Below are positions 8,435 to 17,263 of a DNA stretch of 64,000 nt, one piece after another. Source of the DNA: Verrucomicrobia subdivision 3 bacterium UBA693 (GTDB taxonomy: Bacteria > Verrucomicrobiota > Verrucomicrobiia > Limisphaerales > UBA8199); contig DBMR01000011.1 of assembly GCA_002298785.1 (NCBI GenBank), positions 124,001 through 188,000 on the forward strand. The letters run 5' to 3'. Each line of letters begins with the position of its first letter. The stretch's first letter is position 1. Both the position numbers and the translations under genes were made by a program. The notes under the pieces are model-generated. The model was given only the letters and a program-made list of their open reading frames with translations. It did not search any database and was not told the origin of the DNA.

Positions 8435-11400
8435 GAATTGCCGCCGTTATCACTGTTTAAAGGAATCCGCAGGCGCACGGTGGCGCCGTGCCCACGATTG
8501 CTTTCAATCACGCAATCGCCACCTACTACTGACAATCGTTGACTCATATTGATCAGCCCGTTGCCGCCACGGCCTGCGGTAGTCACGGGGCTGCCAGAAG
8601 CCTTTTCTGTCAGATCATACCCGCAGCCGTTGTCGATGACGGCGATTTCGAACGCCGCCCGGCTCAGGGTCATTTCCACGCTCACCTGGTCGGCGCTCGA
8701 GTGTTTGAGGACGTTGTTCAACGCCTCCTCGAAACTGAGAAACAGGTTGTGCCGCGTCTCAGCCGATAAAGGGTGATGCGGAATCTCCCGCGGCAGCCTG
8801 ATGGCGCACTGCACGGTGGTGTCTTGAAAATATTCCTCGGCGTAATGACTCAGATAGGCCGCAAGATGCTCGAGGGAATCGTTGCGCGGATTCACCGCCC
8901 AGACGATTTCGTCCAGGGTCTGGAGCAATTCGCGGGAGGTGGCGGCGATGGCTTCGAGCTGGTGCGCCACTGGGCGGCCTTTGTCCGATTCCATCTTCAC
9001 CCGTTCGCTCAAAAAAGAGAGTTTCGTCAACTTTGACCCGATATCGTCGTGCATATCCTGGGCGATACGCATGCGCTCGCGCTCCAGGGCCTGCTGCGCC
9101 TCGAGCCGAGCCAGGCGCCGGCGCAATCGCCGGTGGGAAACCAGTCGAACCGTGCCAGCCACCGCTCCTACAGCCGTCAGAACATAGCCCACGATCGCCG
9201 CCGGGGCGCGCCAAAGCGGGGCGGGCACGGTAAAGGCAAACGGCACCGCTGCCTCTTGCCAAACCCCGTCTGCACGGCTGGCCGCCACCCGGAAACGGTA
9301 ATCGCCGTACGCCAACCCGGGGTAGCGTACGTGCCGCTCGGTGCCGTCCGCCACCCAGTCCTGGTCGGAGCCTTCCAACTTGTGCCGGAAGCGTAGCTTT
9401 TCCGGAGCGACAAAACTAAGTGCGGTGAAGTGAAAATCGACCGAGCGGGCATTCGCTAAACGCACTCGAGCGGTTTGATTTGTGGATGCGCCGGCCAACC
9501 GACGCTCGTTCAACCGCAGGGCCTGGCCGTTGACCAGGATCTCCTCTATGTACACTGGCAGCGGGGCCGACTTCAACGGGTCGATTCCACTCTTCTCAAC
9601 GGTTAACAGCCCTTCGGTCGTGGCGAACCACAATCGTCCCTGGGACGATTTCGCCGCTCGGGGCCAGCCGAACCCGCCGACCGGTTCACTGCTTCTCCGG
9701 GTCTCAAAAATCGGCCGGCAGCGCAAGGTCATCGAGTTGGTCAACGCCTCCTGGACCGCGTCCCGCGGCAGCCAGGAGATGCCGGCGGCGGTGGCCAGCC
9801 ACAGATCGCCTTCGGCATCTTCGACCACGCCATAAACGGTGTCGTCCGGCAATCCCTGTGGCGTTGACCAAACCATGGATCGCTGTGTCGTCCAGCAACC
9901 CAACCCCGCCCCGCCGGTGCCAATCCACAATCTCCCACGCGTATCTTCGTGTAGGGCTAGAACCGCCGCTCCCGCAGCCGTGTTCCCTTCCTGGACCGCC
10001 TTGAACCGACCACGTTCGCCCCGGCAGACCCTGCCGGTTTCGGTGCCCAGCCACAACCCGCCCGATCGCGCCGGCAACAACACCGTGACACCCCCTCCCG
10101 GCAGGCCGTGGGCACTGTCAAAGGTCGTCACCACCCCCTGGTGCAACCGATGCACCACACCCGACCGGGTGCCGGCCCAAATGGCTCCATCCGGAGTGGT
10201 GCAGACGGAAAGAATAAAACTGTCGGAGAGTCCGTTAATGGTCGAAAACTGCACGCGACGCCCGTTGCGAAAACCAAAGATGCCGTTGCCAAGTGTTGCC
10301 GCCCAGAGTGCTTCATCCGGCGATGTGTAGAGCGACGTGATCATGCTTTGCGCCTCCAACCCCGCCCCGCCTCCGAAGCGTTCAAATCGCCCCTCTTCAC
10401 CCACAAACAACCCGCCGGCTTCAAAGCCCGCATACACTCGCCCGCGAGCGTCCACCGCCAGGCTGTTGGCCGGCCCGACCGGAAGCCCCTGGCCCACTCT
10501 CAACACTTCCACCGATCGCGGCTGAAGCTGCACCAAGCCACCTGCCGACGTGCCCAACCAAAGATTGCCTTCCCGATCTTCGCAAATCGCCCGCACATCA
10601 TTGGGCCAATGCAGTTCACTGAGTGTCACCGACTGGAACTTGTTATCCCCAAAACAATACAAACCACGACCGCTGGTTCCGATCCATAACCGCCCGTCGC
10701 GGCCCTCGCAAAGGCTCCAGATCCGCACCGACGCCGCGTCCGCACCCCGGAAATAATTGAAGCGCTTGCCCTCGGCGAGGTTGATCAAATAGGTATCGCC
10801 AAATGCCCAAAGGTTCCCACGCCGATCTTCATAGGCCCCCAGGTATTCCGGACGGCGCCCCTGGCTCTCTGTTTGGAACTCATAGGGAATGATATGGCCT
10901 TCCTTGAACTGGTACATCCCACTTCGGGTAGTGATCCAAACCACGCCGGAACGCGCCACATGCAAACCGGAAACAAACTCATCCGCCAAACCTTCGCGGG
11001 TGGTGAAGGCGGAAAACCCCTTTCCGTCCCATCGGTTCAAGCCCGCCCGTGTCCCGATCCATAACCGCCCCTCGGCGTCTGCCGCCAGGCTCGTGATATT
11101 GTCGTCAAGTAACTCACGGCCTTTGCGGTAATAAGTGCTACCACCCTCGTTCAACCGGACGAGTCCCTCCCGTTCGGTGCCGACCCAAAGTTTCCCGGCG
11201 GCATCTTCGCAGAGCGCAGTAATCCGAACCGGTGCATTGCTGCCAGCGACCGGCAACCGGATTTCCGTAAACTTGATCCCGTCAAACCGCACCAACCGGG
11301 CGCTCGTCCCCACCCAAAGGTAGCCGTCACGGCTTTGGAGTATGGTTGTAACAGAATCCCCCGGCAATTCCTCGGGGCGATTCCAGGTGCGCACCACAAA

Positions 11401-11502
11401 GTCACGTGCGGAAACGCCGGGCTCGGCCCCCGCCGCCGCCATCACGCCAACCGCCCCTGCCAGGCAAAGGACGGCGAAAGCCATGCTCAGTTCACTTTTC
11501 AA
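8431..11502 (-). CDS. Two-component sensor histidine kinase with periplasmic propeller
   Basis: A protein of 1023 residues. After a signal segment come about fourteen two-component-regulator propeller repeats (patterns such as DGYLWVGT, GRLWIGT, GNLWLGT), then a Y_Y_Y domain near residues 640-755, a transmembrane helix near 760-785, a HisKA_3 dimerisation domain with His818 in QDMHDDIGSKL, and an ATPase domain with FEEALNNVLKHS and DNGCGYD. This is the sensor layout of Bacteroidetes-type hybrid systems, but here receiver and output are on a separate protein. The frame opens at a TTG at 11502; an ATG at 11484 is an alternative that still leaves a signal peptide. It heads the operon and probably senses an oligosaccharide. 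Confidence 0.93.
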   Translation of the reverse strand: MKSELSMAFAVLCLAGAVGVMAAAGAEPGVSARDFVVRTWNRPEELPGDSVTTILQSRDGYLWVGTSARLVRFDGIKFTEIRLPVAGSNAPVRITALCEDAAGKLWVGTEREGLVRLNEGGSTYYRKGRELLDDNITSLAADAEGRLWIGTRAGLNRWDGKGFSAFTTREGLADEFVSGLHVARSGVVWITTRSGMYQFKEGHIIPYEFQTESQGRRPEYLGAYEDRRGNLWAFGDTYLINLAEGKRFNYFRGADAASVRIWSLCEGRDGRLWIGTSGRGLYCFGDNKFQSVTLSELHWPNDVRAICEDREGNLWLGTSAGGLVQLQPRSVEVLRVGQGLPVGPANSLAVDARGRVYAGFEAGGLFVGEEGRFERFGGGAGLEAQSMITSLYTSPDEALWAATLGNGIFGFRNGRRVQFSTINGLSDSFILSVCTTPDGAIWAGTRSGVVHRLHQGVVTTFDSAHGLPGGGVTVLLPARSGGLWLGTETGRVCRGERGRFKAVQEGNTAAGAAVLALHEDTRGRLWIGTGGAGLGCWTTQRSMVWSTPQGLPDDTVYGVVEDAEGDLWLATAAGISWLPRDAVQEALTNSMTLRCRPIFETRRSSEPVGGFGWPRAAKSSQGRLWFATTEGLLTVEKSGIDPLKSAPLPVYIEEILVNGQALRLNERRLAGASTNQTARVRLANARSVDFHFTALSFVAPEKLRFRHKLEGSDQDWVADGTERHVRYPGLAYGDYRFRVAASRADGVWQEAAVPFAFTVPAPLWRAPAAIVGYVLTAVGAVAGTVRLVSHRRLRRRLARLEAQQALERERMRIAQDMHDDIGSKLTKLSFLSERVKMESDKGRPVAHQLEAIAATSRELLQTLDEIVWAVNPRNDSLEHLAAYLSHYAEEYFQDTTVQCAIRLPREIPHHPLSAETRHNLFLSFEEALNNVLKHSSADQVSVEMTLSRAAFEIAVIDNGCGYDLTEKASGSPVTTAGRGGNGLINMSQRLSVVGGDCVIESNRGHGATVRLRIPLNSDNGGNS

Positions 11503-11680
11503 ACTCTGTCCGATGATATCTTCGCGCAGAACAGCGTAAAGCGCACTCTCATTCTAATTCCGCTCGGCCCGGTTCCCGTTTGGCTAACCCATAGGGTCCG
11601 CGCCGGGAAACGCCCTCTAAAACCGGAGCGCTTTTGTAATTTCATCAAATCCGCCACGGGTTAAGCTTTGCGTGTCAATT

Positions 11681-11705
11681 CGGCGAGTCGAAGATGGTCT
11701 CGCCG
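11681..11705. promoter_or_regulatory. Inverted repeat in divergent intergenic region
   Basis: Arms CGGCGAG and CTCGCCG (7 bp, 11-base spacer) lie in the 217 bp between the outward-facing kinase and rhomboid genes, 15 bases before the rhomboid GTG. It could be an operator or an RNA hairpin in the rhomboid leader. No clear -35/-10 pair was identified, so the role is open. Confidence 0.25.
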
Positions 11706-11719
11706 GAATCTGAAATCCT

Positions 11720-12298
11720 GTGCTTAAACGCATTACACCAATTCTCGCTCTGACCGCGATCTGCTGGCTGATGTTCGTGGTCAACAACCTGGCCGGGGAA
11801 GGTCGCCTTTCGACACACGGCATCGTTCCCCGCCACCTGGCCAGCCTTCCGGCAATTCTTTGGGCGCCGTTCCTGCATGGCTCATTCCAGCACTTGGCCG
11901 CCAACACCGTGCCATTACTGGTCCTGGGCGGTATCATTTGCGCCCGCAGTAAATCTGAATTCGCTGTCATCACAATTGTCGGGATATTGTTGACGGGCGG
12001 TTTAATTTGGGGTCTTGCCCGGACCGCCTCTCACATTGGCGCAAGTGGGCTGATCTTTTGCTACTTTGGATACATCACCGCTTTGGCTTTCTTTCGCCGC
12101 TCAGTGGGCGCGGTGTTGTTATCCGCCGTATGCCTTCTTGGCTATGGTGGAATGCTCCGTGGCATCCTGCCCACCTCGGCGGCGGTTTCCTGGGAAGGCC
12201 ATCTCGCGGGTTTGCTGGCGGGGATCGCGCTGGCTTGGATGTCCTCGAAACTCAATCCACCGGCCACAGAGCGCAACGCAACGCCGACGGCACCGTGA
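11720..12298 (+). CDS. Rhomboid-family intramembrane serine protease
   Basis: A protein of 192 residues with about six hydrophobic helices. The rhomboid signature is present: LHGSFQHLAANT in the second helix (His and Asn for the oxyanion region), the nucleophile Ser in SHIGASGLIF, and the general-base His in WEGHLAGLLAG. The family cleaves transmembrane segments within the lipid bilayer. The start is a GTG; the hydrophobic first helix begins right after it, so a later start would remove a helix. It stands alone, divergent from the glycosidase operon and converging on the serine hydrolase gene, with 33 bp between the stops. Its substrate is unknown. Confidence 0.92.
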   Translation: MLKRITPILALTAICWLMFVVNNLAGEGRLSTHGIVPRHLASLPAILWAPFLHGSFQHLAANTVPLLVLGGIICARSKSEFAVITIVGILLTGGLIWGLARTASHIGASGLIFCYFGYITALAFFRRSVGAVLLSAVCLLGYGGMLRGILPTSAAVSWEGHLAGLLAGIALAWMSSKLNPPATERNATPTAP

Positions 12299-12331
12299 CT
12301 TCCGGGCGAAACCCGCGTACCGCGCGAGCTC

Positions 12332-13294
12332 CTATGGTGAGTGTTTGGTCGAAGTCGAGATGACCAAGTCATCCACCTGCGATGCCAGGTCGGCCAGGTA
12401 ATCGTCACCCTGCGGATGCCTGGTAAGGGCCACCAGGATGTAGTGCCGGCCGTTACCACTCACCACCGCCGCGTCATGAAGCCAATTCTCCCAGGAACCG
12501 GATTTCCGTATGACATCGAGTCCACGGCCAGCCAGGCCCTTGAGAAATTTGTTGGGGTCGTGAGCCAACTCCGGTGCTTCGAAGATCTGCCGCATGGTGG
12601 CGGATGCCGCTGGTGAGACAAGCCTCCCCTGCTCCAGCAGTAGAAAATACCGTACGAGTTGGCGCACTGTCGCCGCGTGCGAGTTATCTCCCACCGGATC
12701 ACCGTATCGTTCGTTGCCGAGCCCGTAATGTTTCCCCACCCAGATTCCTCCTCCATGACTGGCGTCATAAAACCCGTAGGAATCCAGCACGGCCTGAATC
12801 TGCTTTAACCCGAGCAACTGCGAATATTTGGCGGCCATTTCGTTGCTCGAGATCTTTGTCATCAGTCCCAGTTCGCGGCGGACTTCCGCGTCCAGATTGG
12901 TCGCGGCTCCAGGATTGAGTTGAAAGTAAGCCAACAGAATACCGATTTTGGGAATGCTGGCTGCATACTCCACCCGGTCCGGATGAATGAGCGCCAACCG
13001 CGTGGGGTTCAAGTCCAGCAGCCCCACCGCGGTCTGCGCCCCGGTCATGCCATATTTCTCCCGCAGGCTGGAGTCAATGCGATCGAGGCCGGGTTGGAGT
13101 ACGGGATCAACCGGGCTGGTGTAATCCAACGTGTAAGATTGAAAGGAGTTGGTCATTTTCGAATTTGGAGTAGAGCAACCGGCGCCGATCACCAGGCTCG
13201 CAAGCAACGCCAGCCAGAAGCGACTGCCCTTCAAGTCGCGGGTGATTAGCGGGATCAGCGGGTGAGTTTCCGGACTTGGCAACTGAAGCTTCAT
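12332..13294 (-). CDS. Class A beta-lactamase-like serine hydrolase lipoprotein
   Basis: The start is the ATG at 13294, which overlaps the PQQ-protein stop as ATGA; the open frame upstream of it is only a shadow of that gene. The 320-residue product has a lipobox (LVIGAGC, Cys40). The penicillin-interacting motifs are SIPK (Ser113, Lys116), SSN and KSG. The class A Glu166 region (ExxLN) is not recognisable; GGGIWVGKHYG occupies that place. It may therefore be a penicillin-binding or beta-lactamase-related hydrolase rather than a proven lactamase. It is anchored as an outer or inner membrane lipoprotein and is the third gene of the 16490-12332 operon. Confidence 0.85.
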   Translation of the reverse strand: MKLQLPSPETHPLIPLITRDLKGSRFWLALLASLVIGAGCSTPNSKMTNSFQSYTLDYTSPVDPVLQPGLDRIDSSLREKYGMTGAQTAVGLLDLNPTRLALIHPDRVEYAASIPKIGILLAYFQLNPGAATNLDAEVRRELGLMTKISSNEMAAKYSQLLGLKQIQAVLDSYGFYDASHGGGIWVGKHYGLGNERYGDPVGDNSHAATVRQLVRYFLLLEQGRLVSPAASATMRQIFEAPELAHDPNKFLKGLAGRGLDVIRKSGSWENWLHDAAVVSGNGRHYILVALTRHPQGDDYLADLASQVDDLVISTSTKHSP

Positions 13295-14556
13295 TTCGCC
13301 CGTACCGAATAGCACCAGAGAGAATTCAACTCGCGAACGTAAAGGCGCCCATCCGCCAGCGCCATGTGAGCCCAGGCCAGAGCCTGCCCCCGGTTCGCGG
13401 GACGATCCGGCGGCGTGAACCGCCCCTTTTGGCGATACGCCACCGGCGTCGGCTCGATCAGAACGACGTCTCCGTTTTCCCCGTGGGCGTAAAGTCGATG
13501 ATCCGCCGCCAGCCAGGACAAGGCTGGGGAGCGTTCCTGCCACTGAACCGCGCCGGTCTTGAAGTCCACACAGAAAACTGAGGGATCGCTCGTGCCATAA
13601 AAGTATTCCCCCACTTTGATCACGCTACCCAGGGGACACGGCAGTTTCTTGCTGAAATAGGATTCCTCGATCACGAACGTGCCGTCCTTTTTCACCGGCT
13701 TGATTACAGAGGCGCCGACCCGGTAAGCGCCGCTGTAAATAAGGCCATCGCTCACCAGCGGGGTCATCACGACCGCCGGGCTGCCTTTGGCGGTTCGGTC
13801 ATAAGTCCAAAGCAGCTTGCCGGTTTTCGCTTCCACGCCGACCAGGCTCTTCGAGAAAAATTGCACGTACTGTTTCACCCCCGAGAACTCCGCCGCCACC
13901 GCTGACGAGTAGGCTGCTTCCTGATCCCCGGGCACCGCGCATTTCCAGAGCAGCGCGCCCGTCTTTTTATTCAACGCCACCATGGTGGCGTTGCTGCCCC
14001 CAGGGCTGCACACGAGCGTGCCGCCGTCCACCGATGGAGATTCCGCATAAGCCCACTCGCCATATTTCCCGCCAAAATCCTCACGCAATTGCTTGCGCCA
14101 GCGCTCTTTTCCGGTGGCTGTTTCCAGGCAAACCAGGTCACCGTCCGATCCCAACGCATAGAGCATCTTCCCGTCCACCGTCGGGGTTGAGCGCGCCGCC
14201 GGATAGTTTGGGTTTTGGTCCGGGTGTCCCACTTTCCCCAGTCTCGCGGTCCACAACCGGTGACCGTCCTTAGCCGAAAGCGCCAGCACGAACTCATTGG
14301 TCAGTCCTTCATTGCTGACCACGAATATTTTGTCTCGCGCCAGGGCCGGCGCGGAAAAACCCCAGCCCAGGTCTTTTATCTGCCACACGAGTTTTGGTCC
14401 TTCCTTGGGCCATTCCTGGAGCAAATCGGTTTCGGTCGAGTGGCCATTACGTTGTGGGCCGCGCCATTGCGGCCAGTCCGTGGCCATGGCCGGCGATACC
14501 AGGAACCAAAACAAGGAAACCCGAACCAATTGAAGGGATAGTCTGTGCGGCGTCAT
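13291..14556 (-). CDS. PQQ-binding-like beta-propeller repeat protein, secreted
   Basis: The start is the ATG at 14556, giving 421 residues and a normal signal peptide (SLFWFLVSPAMATDWPQWRG). The ATG overlaps the upstream GH36-like stop as ATGA. The mature part begins with WPQWRGPQRNG and continues with propeller blades of the type GKERWRKQL, GALLWKCAV, GKLLWTYDR and GAVQWQERS. Proteins of this family are abundant in Verrucomicrobia and Planctomycetes and are usually called PQQ-binding-like; most have no shown enzymatic activity. No alcohol-dehydrogenase domain is fused here. The function is unknown; an extracytoplasmic scaffold or sensor role is a guess. Confidence 0.88.
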   Translation of the reverse strand: MTPHRLSLQLVRVSLFWFLVSPAMATDWPQWRGPQRNGHSTETDLLQEWPKEGPKLVWQIKDLGWGFSAPALARDKIFVVSNEGLTNEFVLALSAKDGHRLWTARLGKVGHPDQNPNYPAARSTPTVDGKMLYALGSDGDLVCLETATGKERWRKQLREDFGGKYGEWAYAESPSVDGGTLVCSPGGSNATMVALNKKTGALLWKCAVPGDQEAAYSSAVAAEFSGVKQYVQFFSKSLVGVEAKTGKLLWTYDRTAKGSPAVVMTPLVSDGLIYSGAYRVGASVIKPVKKDGTFVIEESYFSKKLPCPLGSVIKVGEYFYGTSDPSVFCVDFKTGAVQWQERSPALSWLAADHRLYAHGENGDVVLIEPTPVAYRQKGRFTPPDRPANRGQALAWAHMALADGRLYVRELNSLWCYSVRAK

Positions 14557-16490
14557 AGTGATAATTCCGTTGGCAAACTGTAATCTCTGCGCCATCCAGT
14601 AGCAACCAGGTTTGGGAACTGGCGCAGGAGAGCGTCCCAAAAAGCCAGGTAACCGGTCACATAATGGTTCTCGGTCAGGCCCTGCCGATCCGGCGCATCC
14701 GAGTCACGCCAATAGCCCAGCGGGTCCACGTTGTAATCCTGTCGATAAAGGTCAATGCCCTGGTCGCGAATCAGGCCGGTGATATGCCGAATCAGCCAAG
14801 TGCGCGCGCCATCATGCCCCAGGTTCAGCAGCTTTTGACCGCCGTCCTTTCCCAGCAGCCACGCCGGATTGTTGGTGTAAAGGAAGGTCCCAGGCGTCAC
14901 GCGCTCCGGCTCAAACCACACGATGCTCCGCACGTTACGGGCGTGACCATGATCGGTGATGGCTCTTAGCCCGCCGGGAAACCGGTTGGTGTCCACTTCC
15001 CAGGTGCCGGTCTGCGGCCAACCTTTGCCATAGTGCCAATACCAGCCGGCATCCATCCACCAATAGTCCAGCGGCAGCTTCTCCTCAAGATAACGGTCGA
15101 TGAACAGCATCTGGCTCCGCTTGTCGGCGTTGATCATTTCCCCATATTGATGCGAGCTGCACGCGGCCATTTGCGGCCCGAGCGGTTCACCCCCGCGCCG
15201 CGGCACGTTGTGGGCCAGCATCCACCGGCGCCAGAGATTTTGGGCCCGCAGCCAGTCACCTTGCCAGAATTGCAGCACCAGCAGCGGGGTCCGAATTTCC
15301 TCCCCAGGCTGAAGCCGGCAATGCACCTGTTCCTGTCCGGCTCTCACCCGCGCCCGTGTTGCACTCTCGCGCGTGAATTCCGCCGACCATTGCCCCGGCC
15401 AGCCGACCACCACCACGACGCCTTCGCCCTGGGATTCCAGGTTGAAATAAGGAAACACATGGCCCAGCGGCCGCCCAGCCGGAGGACTGAAACGCAGCTT
15501 TTGGCCCGCTGCCAAATTAGTCGTCAGCGGCTCGAAATCATCCGCGCGGACAAAGGTGCCCTTGTGATGGTGCAGCACAAAGTTCGGGCCGCGTTCAAAG
15601 CCCAGGTCGATGGCCTGCACCTCGGAGAGAAGCGGCGCCGTATTCGTGCCGGCATTTCGGAAATAAACCGTCCATTCTACCGTAGCAAAATCTGAGTATT
15701 CCACCCCCACGCACCGCACGTTGAGTTGCGTCTGTGGATCGCTCCAAGAAATGGTGTGCTCGGTGCGGGCCGCGTCCAGTTTGCGCGAGCTTTGTTTGCG
15801 CTCCCAGATTTTCAACCACTCACTCGACGGTTTCCCTTCATAGAAGAACGAAAACGGCGGCTCGGCCGCTTCACCCGTGCTTTCGCCCGTGCGCAACGGC
15901 AGGTCGGCGAGCCAGATTTCCCGGCCATCAACGGTGGTCACTTTCGCCTCGGCCCAGTCCGCCTGGTCGCACGAAATGCCGTCCGGAGTCTCCGCAATTT
16001 GCAGCACAAACTCCCGCGCCCCGGCCAGGTCCACCGCCACCGGTTTACCCGGCATCCCCTCCCTCAAGATCCCGGAACAAAACTTCTCCACTCCCCCCAA
16101 CTCGACGGAAAAATCCACACCGCCTTTCCCACCGCTGGTTTGTTCGTTGCTATCCACGCCAGCGACGGCGGTAAATCGTGCTCCCGGCCCCGGCAAACGC
16201 ACGACGATTCTGCTAAAGGCGTGGCAATACAAGCCGCGCGTAAAGGTCTGATCGGCGATGCGCAGCGGGCGACCGGCGCGCCCGTTTTTTTGAACCGGAT
16301 CGTGATTGGCCAGCACGACCAAGCCCGGTTCCACTGGAACCGGAGCCGTCACTCCTTCGAAATGCGCAGCCGCCCAACGGCGTGCCACAGATAACTCCTC
16401 CGGTCGCGTGTTAACCGCGCCGAAAAGTGAAACCGGCGCCAAAACCACACCGAGCAGCGCCAACCCCGATAATAATGTTCGAAGCATCAT
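14553..16490 (-). CDS. NPCBM/GH36 alpha-galactosidase-like protein, C-terminally truncated
   Basis: A secreted protein of 645 residues with a signal peptide, an NPCBM carbohydrate-binding module near residues 55-200, a beta-sandwich and a GH36-type barrel. WWMDAGWYWHYGKGWP and SIVWFEPERVTPGT are typical barrel motifs, and Asp585 in LYRQDYNVD fits the nucleophile. The family continues with CxxGxxRxD (acid/base), the rest of the barrel and a C-terminal sandwich. This protein instead ends 60 residues after the nucleophile at ATGWRRDYSLPTELSL. A degenerate GWRRD at 632-636 may be what is left of the acid/base motif. The stop overlaps the PQQ gene as ATGA, so the shortened gene is embedded in the operon. 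Activity is doubtful. Confidence 0.8.
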   Translation of the reverse strand: MMLRTLLSGLALLGVVLAPVSLFGAVNTRPEELSVARRWAAAHFEGVTAPVPVEPGLVVLANHDPVQKNGRAGRPLRIADQTFTRGLYCHAFSRIVVRLPGPGARFTAVAGVDSNEQTSGGKGGVDFSVELGGVEKFCSGILREGMPGKPVAVDLAGAREFVLQIAETPDGISCDQADWAEAKVTTVDGREIWLADLPLRTGESTGEAAEPPFSFFYEGKPSSEWLKIWERKQSSRKLDAARTEHTISWSDPQTQLNVRCVGVEYSDFATVEWTVYFRNAGTNTAPLLSEVQAIDLGFERGPNFVLHHHKGTFVRADDFEPLTTNLAAGQKLRFSPPAGRPLGHVFPYFNLESQGEGVVVVVGWPGQWSAEFTRESATRARVRAGQEQVHCRLQPGEEIRTPLLVLQFWQGDWLRAQNLWRRWMLAHNVPRRGGEPLGPQMAACSSHQYGEMINADKRSQMLFIDRYLEEKLPLDYWWMDAGWYWHYGKGWPQTGTWEVDTNRFPGGLRAITDHGHARNVRSIVWFEPERVTPGTFLYTNNPAWLLGKDGGQKLLNLGHDGARTWLIRHITGLIRDQGIDLYRQDYNVDPLGYWRDSDAPDRQGLTENHYVTGYLAFWDALLRQFPNLVATGWRRDYSLPTELSL

Positions 16491-16714
16491 GTTCTCTCCT
16501 GAATTCGAGGAAAATCAAAGCCAGAGGTGGGCGAGATCGTCGTCCTCGCCGAAAACTTGGCTGTTGCGTCCGTGTTCCAGCACCAAGACGGCAACGCTCA
16601 ATATGACCACCTCGCCATGGGACGAATCCTAACCAAGCATCTGTAGTAGTTCAACGCCGCAAAAGACGATCCCGCTTCGCGCACCCACTTTCGCATGCGG
16701 ACCGTCCGGAGGGG

Positions 16715-17263
16715 GTGAATGGTTCTGAAAAATCTCGCTTTTGCCTGCTGCGTTTTTGGGGGATGCTAACCCCGAGTATGGGACGTAGCACAAGCCGCGC
16801 GACATGCAGGCTGGCGGCGGTTTTGCTGGCCGGGTGCTGGCTTTTCATAGCGGGCTGTACCACCAGCAGAATTCCGCGCTTAACCGTCGGCGGTCCCGAG
16901 TGGAGCATTCGCGAGGGCCAGGCAACCTGGAGATTCTCGCGCGACCGACCCGAATTGGGCGGTGAGCTAATCTTCGCCAGCAAAGGCCCGGAGACCTGGA
17001 CCATCAATTTCTCCAAAACTCCATTGCCGCTAATCAATGCCCAGCGCACCGCCACCAATTGGCTGGTCGAATTTCCCGCTCGAAAAATGAGCTTCGGCGG
17101 CAGCGGAACCCCACCCACGCGTTTCGGATGGCTGTATCTACCGGAGGCCCTCTCCGGCAAATCTGTTCCCGAACCGTTTCATTTTGAACAAGCTCCCGAC
17201 GGCAACTGGCGATTTGAAAACCGGCGTTCGGGTGAGATCATTACCGGCTATCTCTCACCGTGA
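16715..17263 (+). CDS. Putative lipoprotein at the head of the exporter operon
   Basis: No family is recognised with confidence. The product has a lipoprotein signal ending in WLFIAGC and a mature beta-rich part of about 140 residues (TWRFSRDRPELGGELIF, TWTINFSK, NWLVEFPARKMSF). The frame opens at a GTG at 16715 close to GGAGG; ATGs at 16763 and 16778 are alternatives, and 16778 gives the tidiest signal peptide. The stop overlaps the GTG start of the MMPL fusion as GTGA, so the two are coupled. Aryl-polyene clusters carry a small lipoprotein beside their MMPL exporter, and this gene sits in the matching place. A LolB-like or DUF3261-like role is only an inference. Confidence 0.65.
   Translation: MNGSEKSRFCLLRFWGMLTPSMGRSTSRATCRLAAVLLAGCWLFIAGCTTSRIPRLTVGGPEWSIREGQATWRFSRDRPELGGELIFASKGPETWTINFSKTPLPLINAQRTATNWLVEFPARKMSFGGSGTPPTRFGWLYLPEALSGKSVPEPFHFEQAPDGNWRFENRRSGEIITGYLSP

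Noticed and set aside
13295..13543. Extended N-terminus of the serine hydrolase
   Set aside because: It runs through the 3' end of the PQQ gene; the ATG at 13294 gives a proper lipoprotein signal and an ATGA overlap like the other junctions of this operon.
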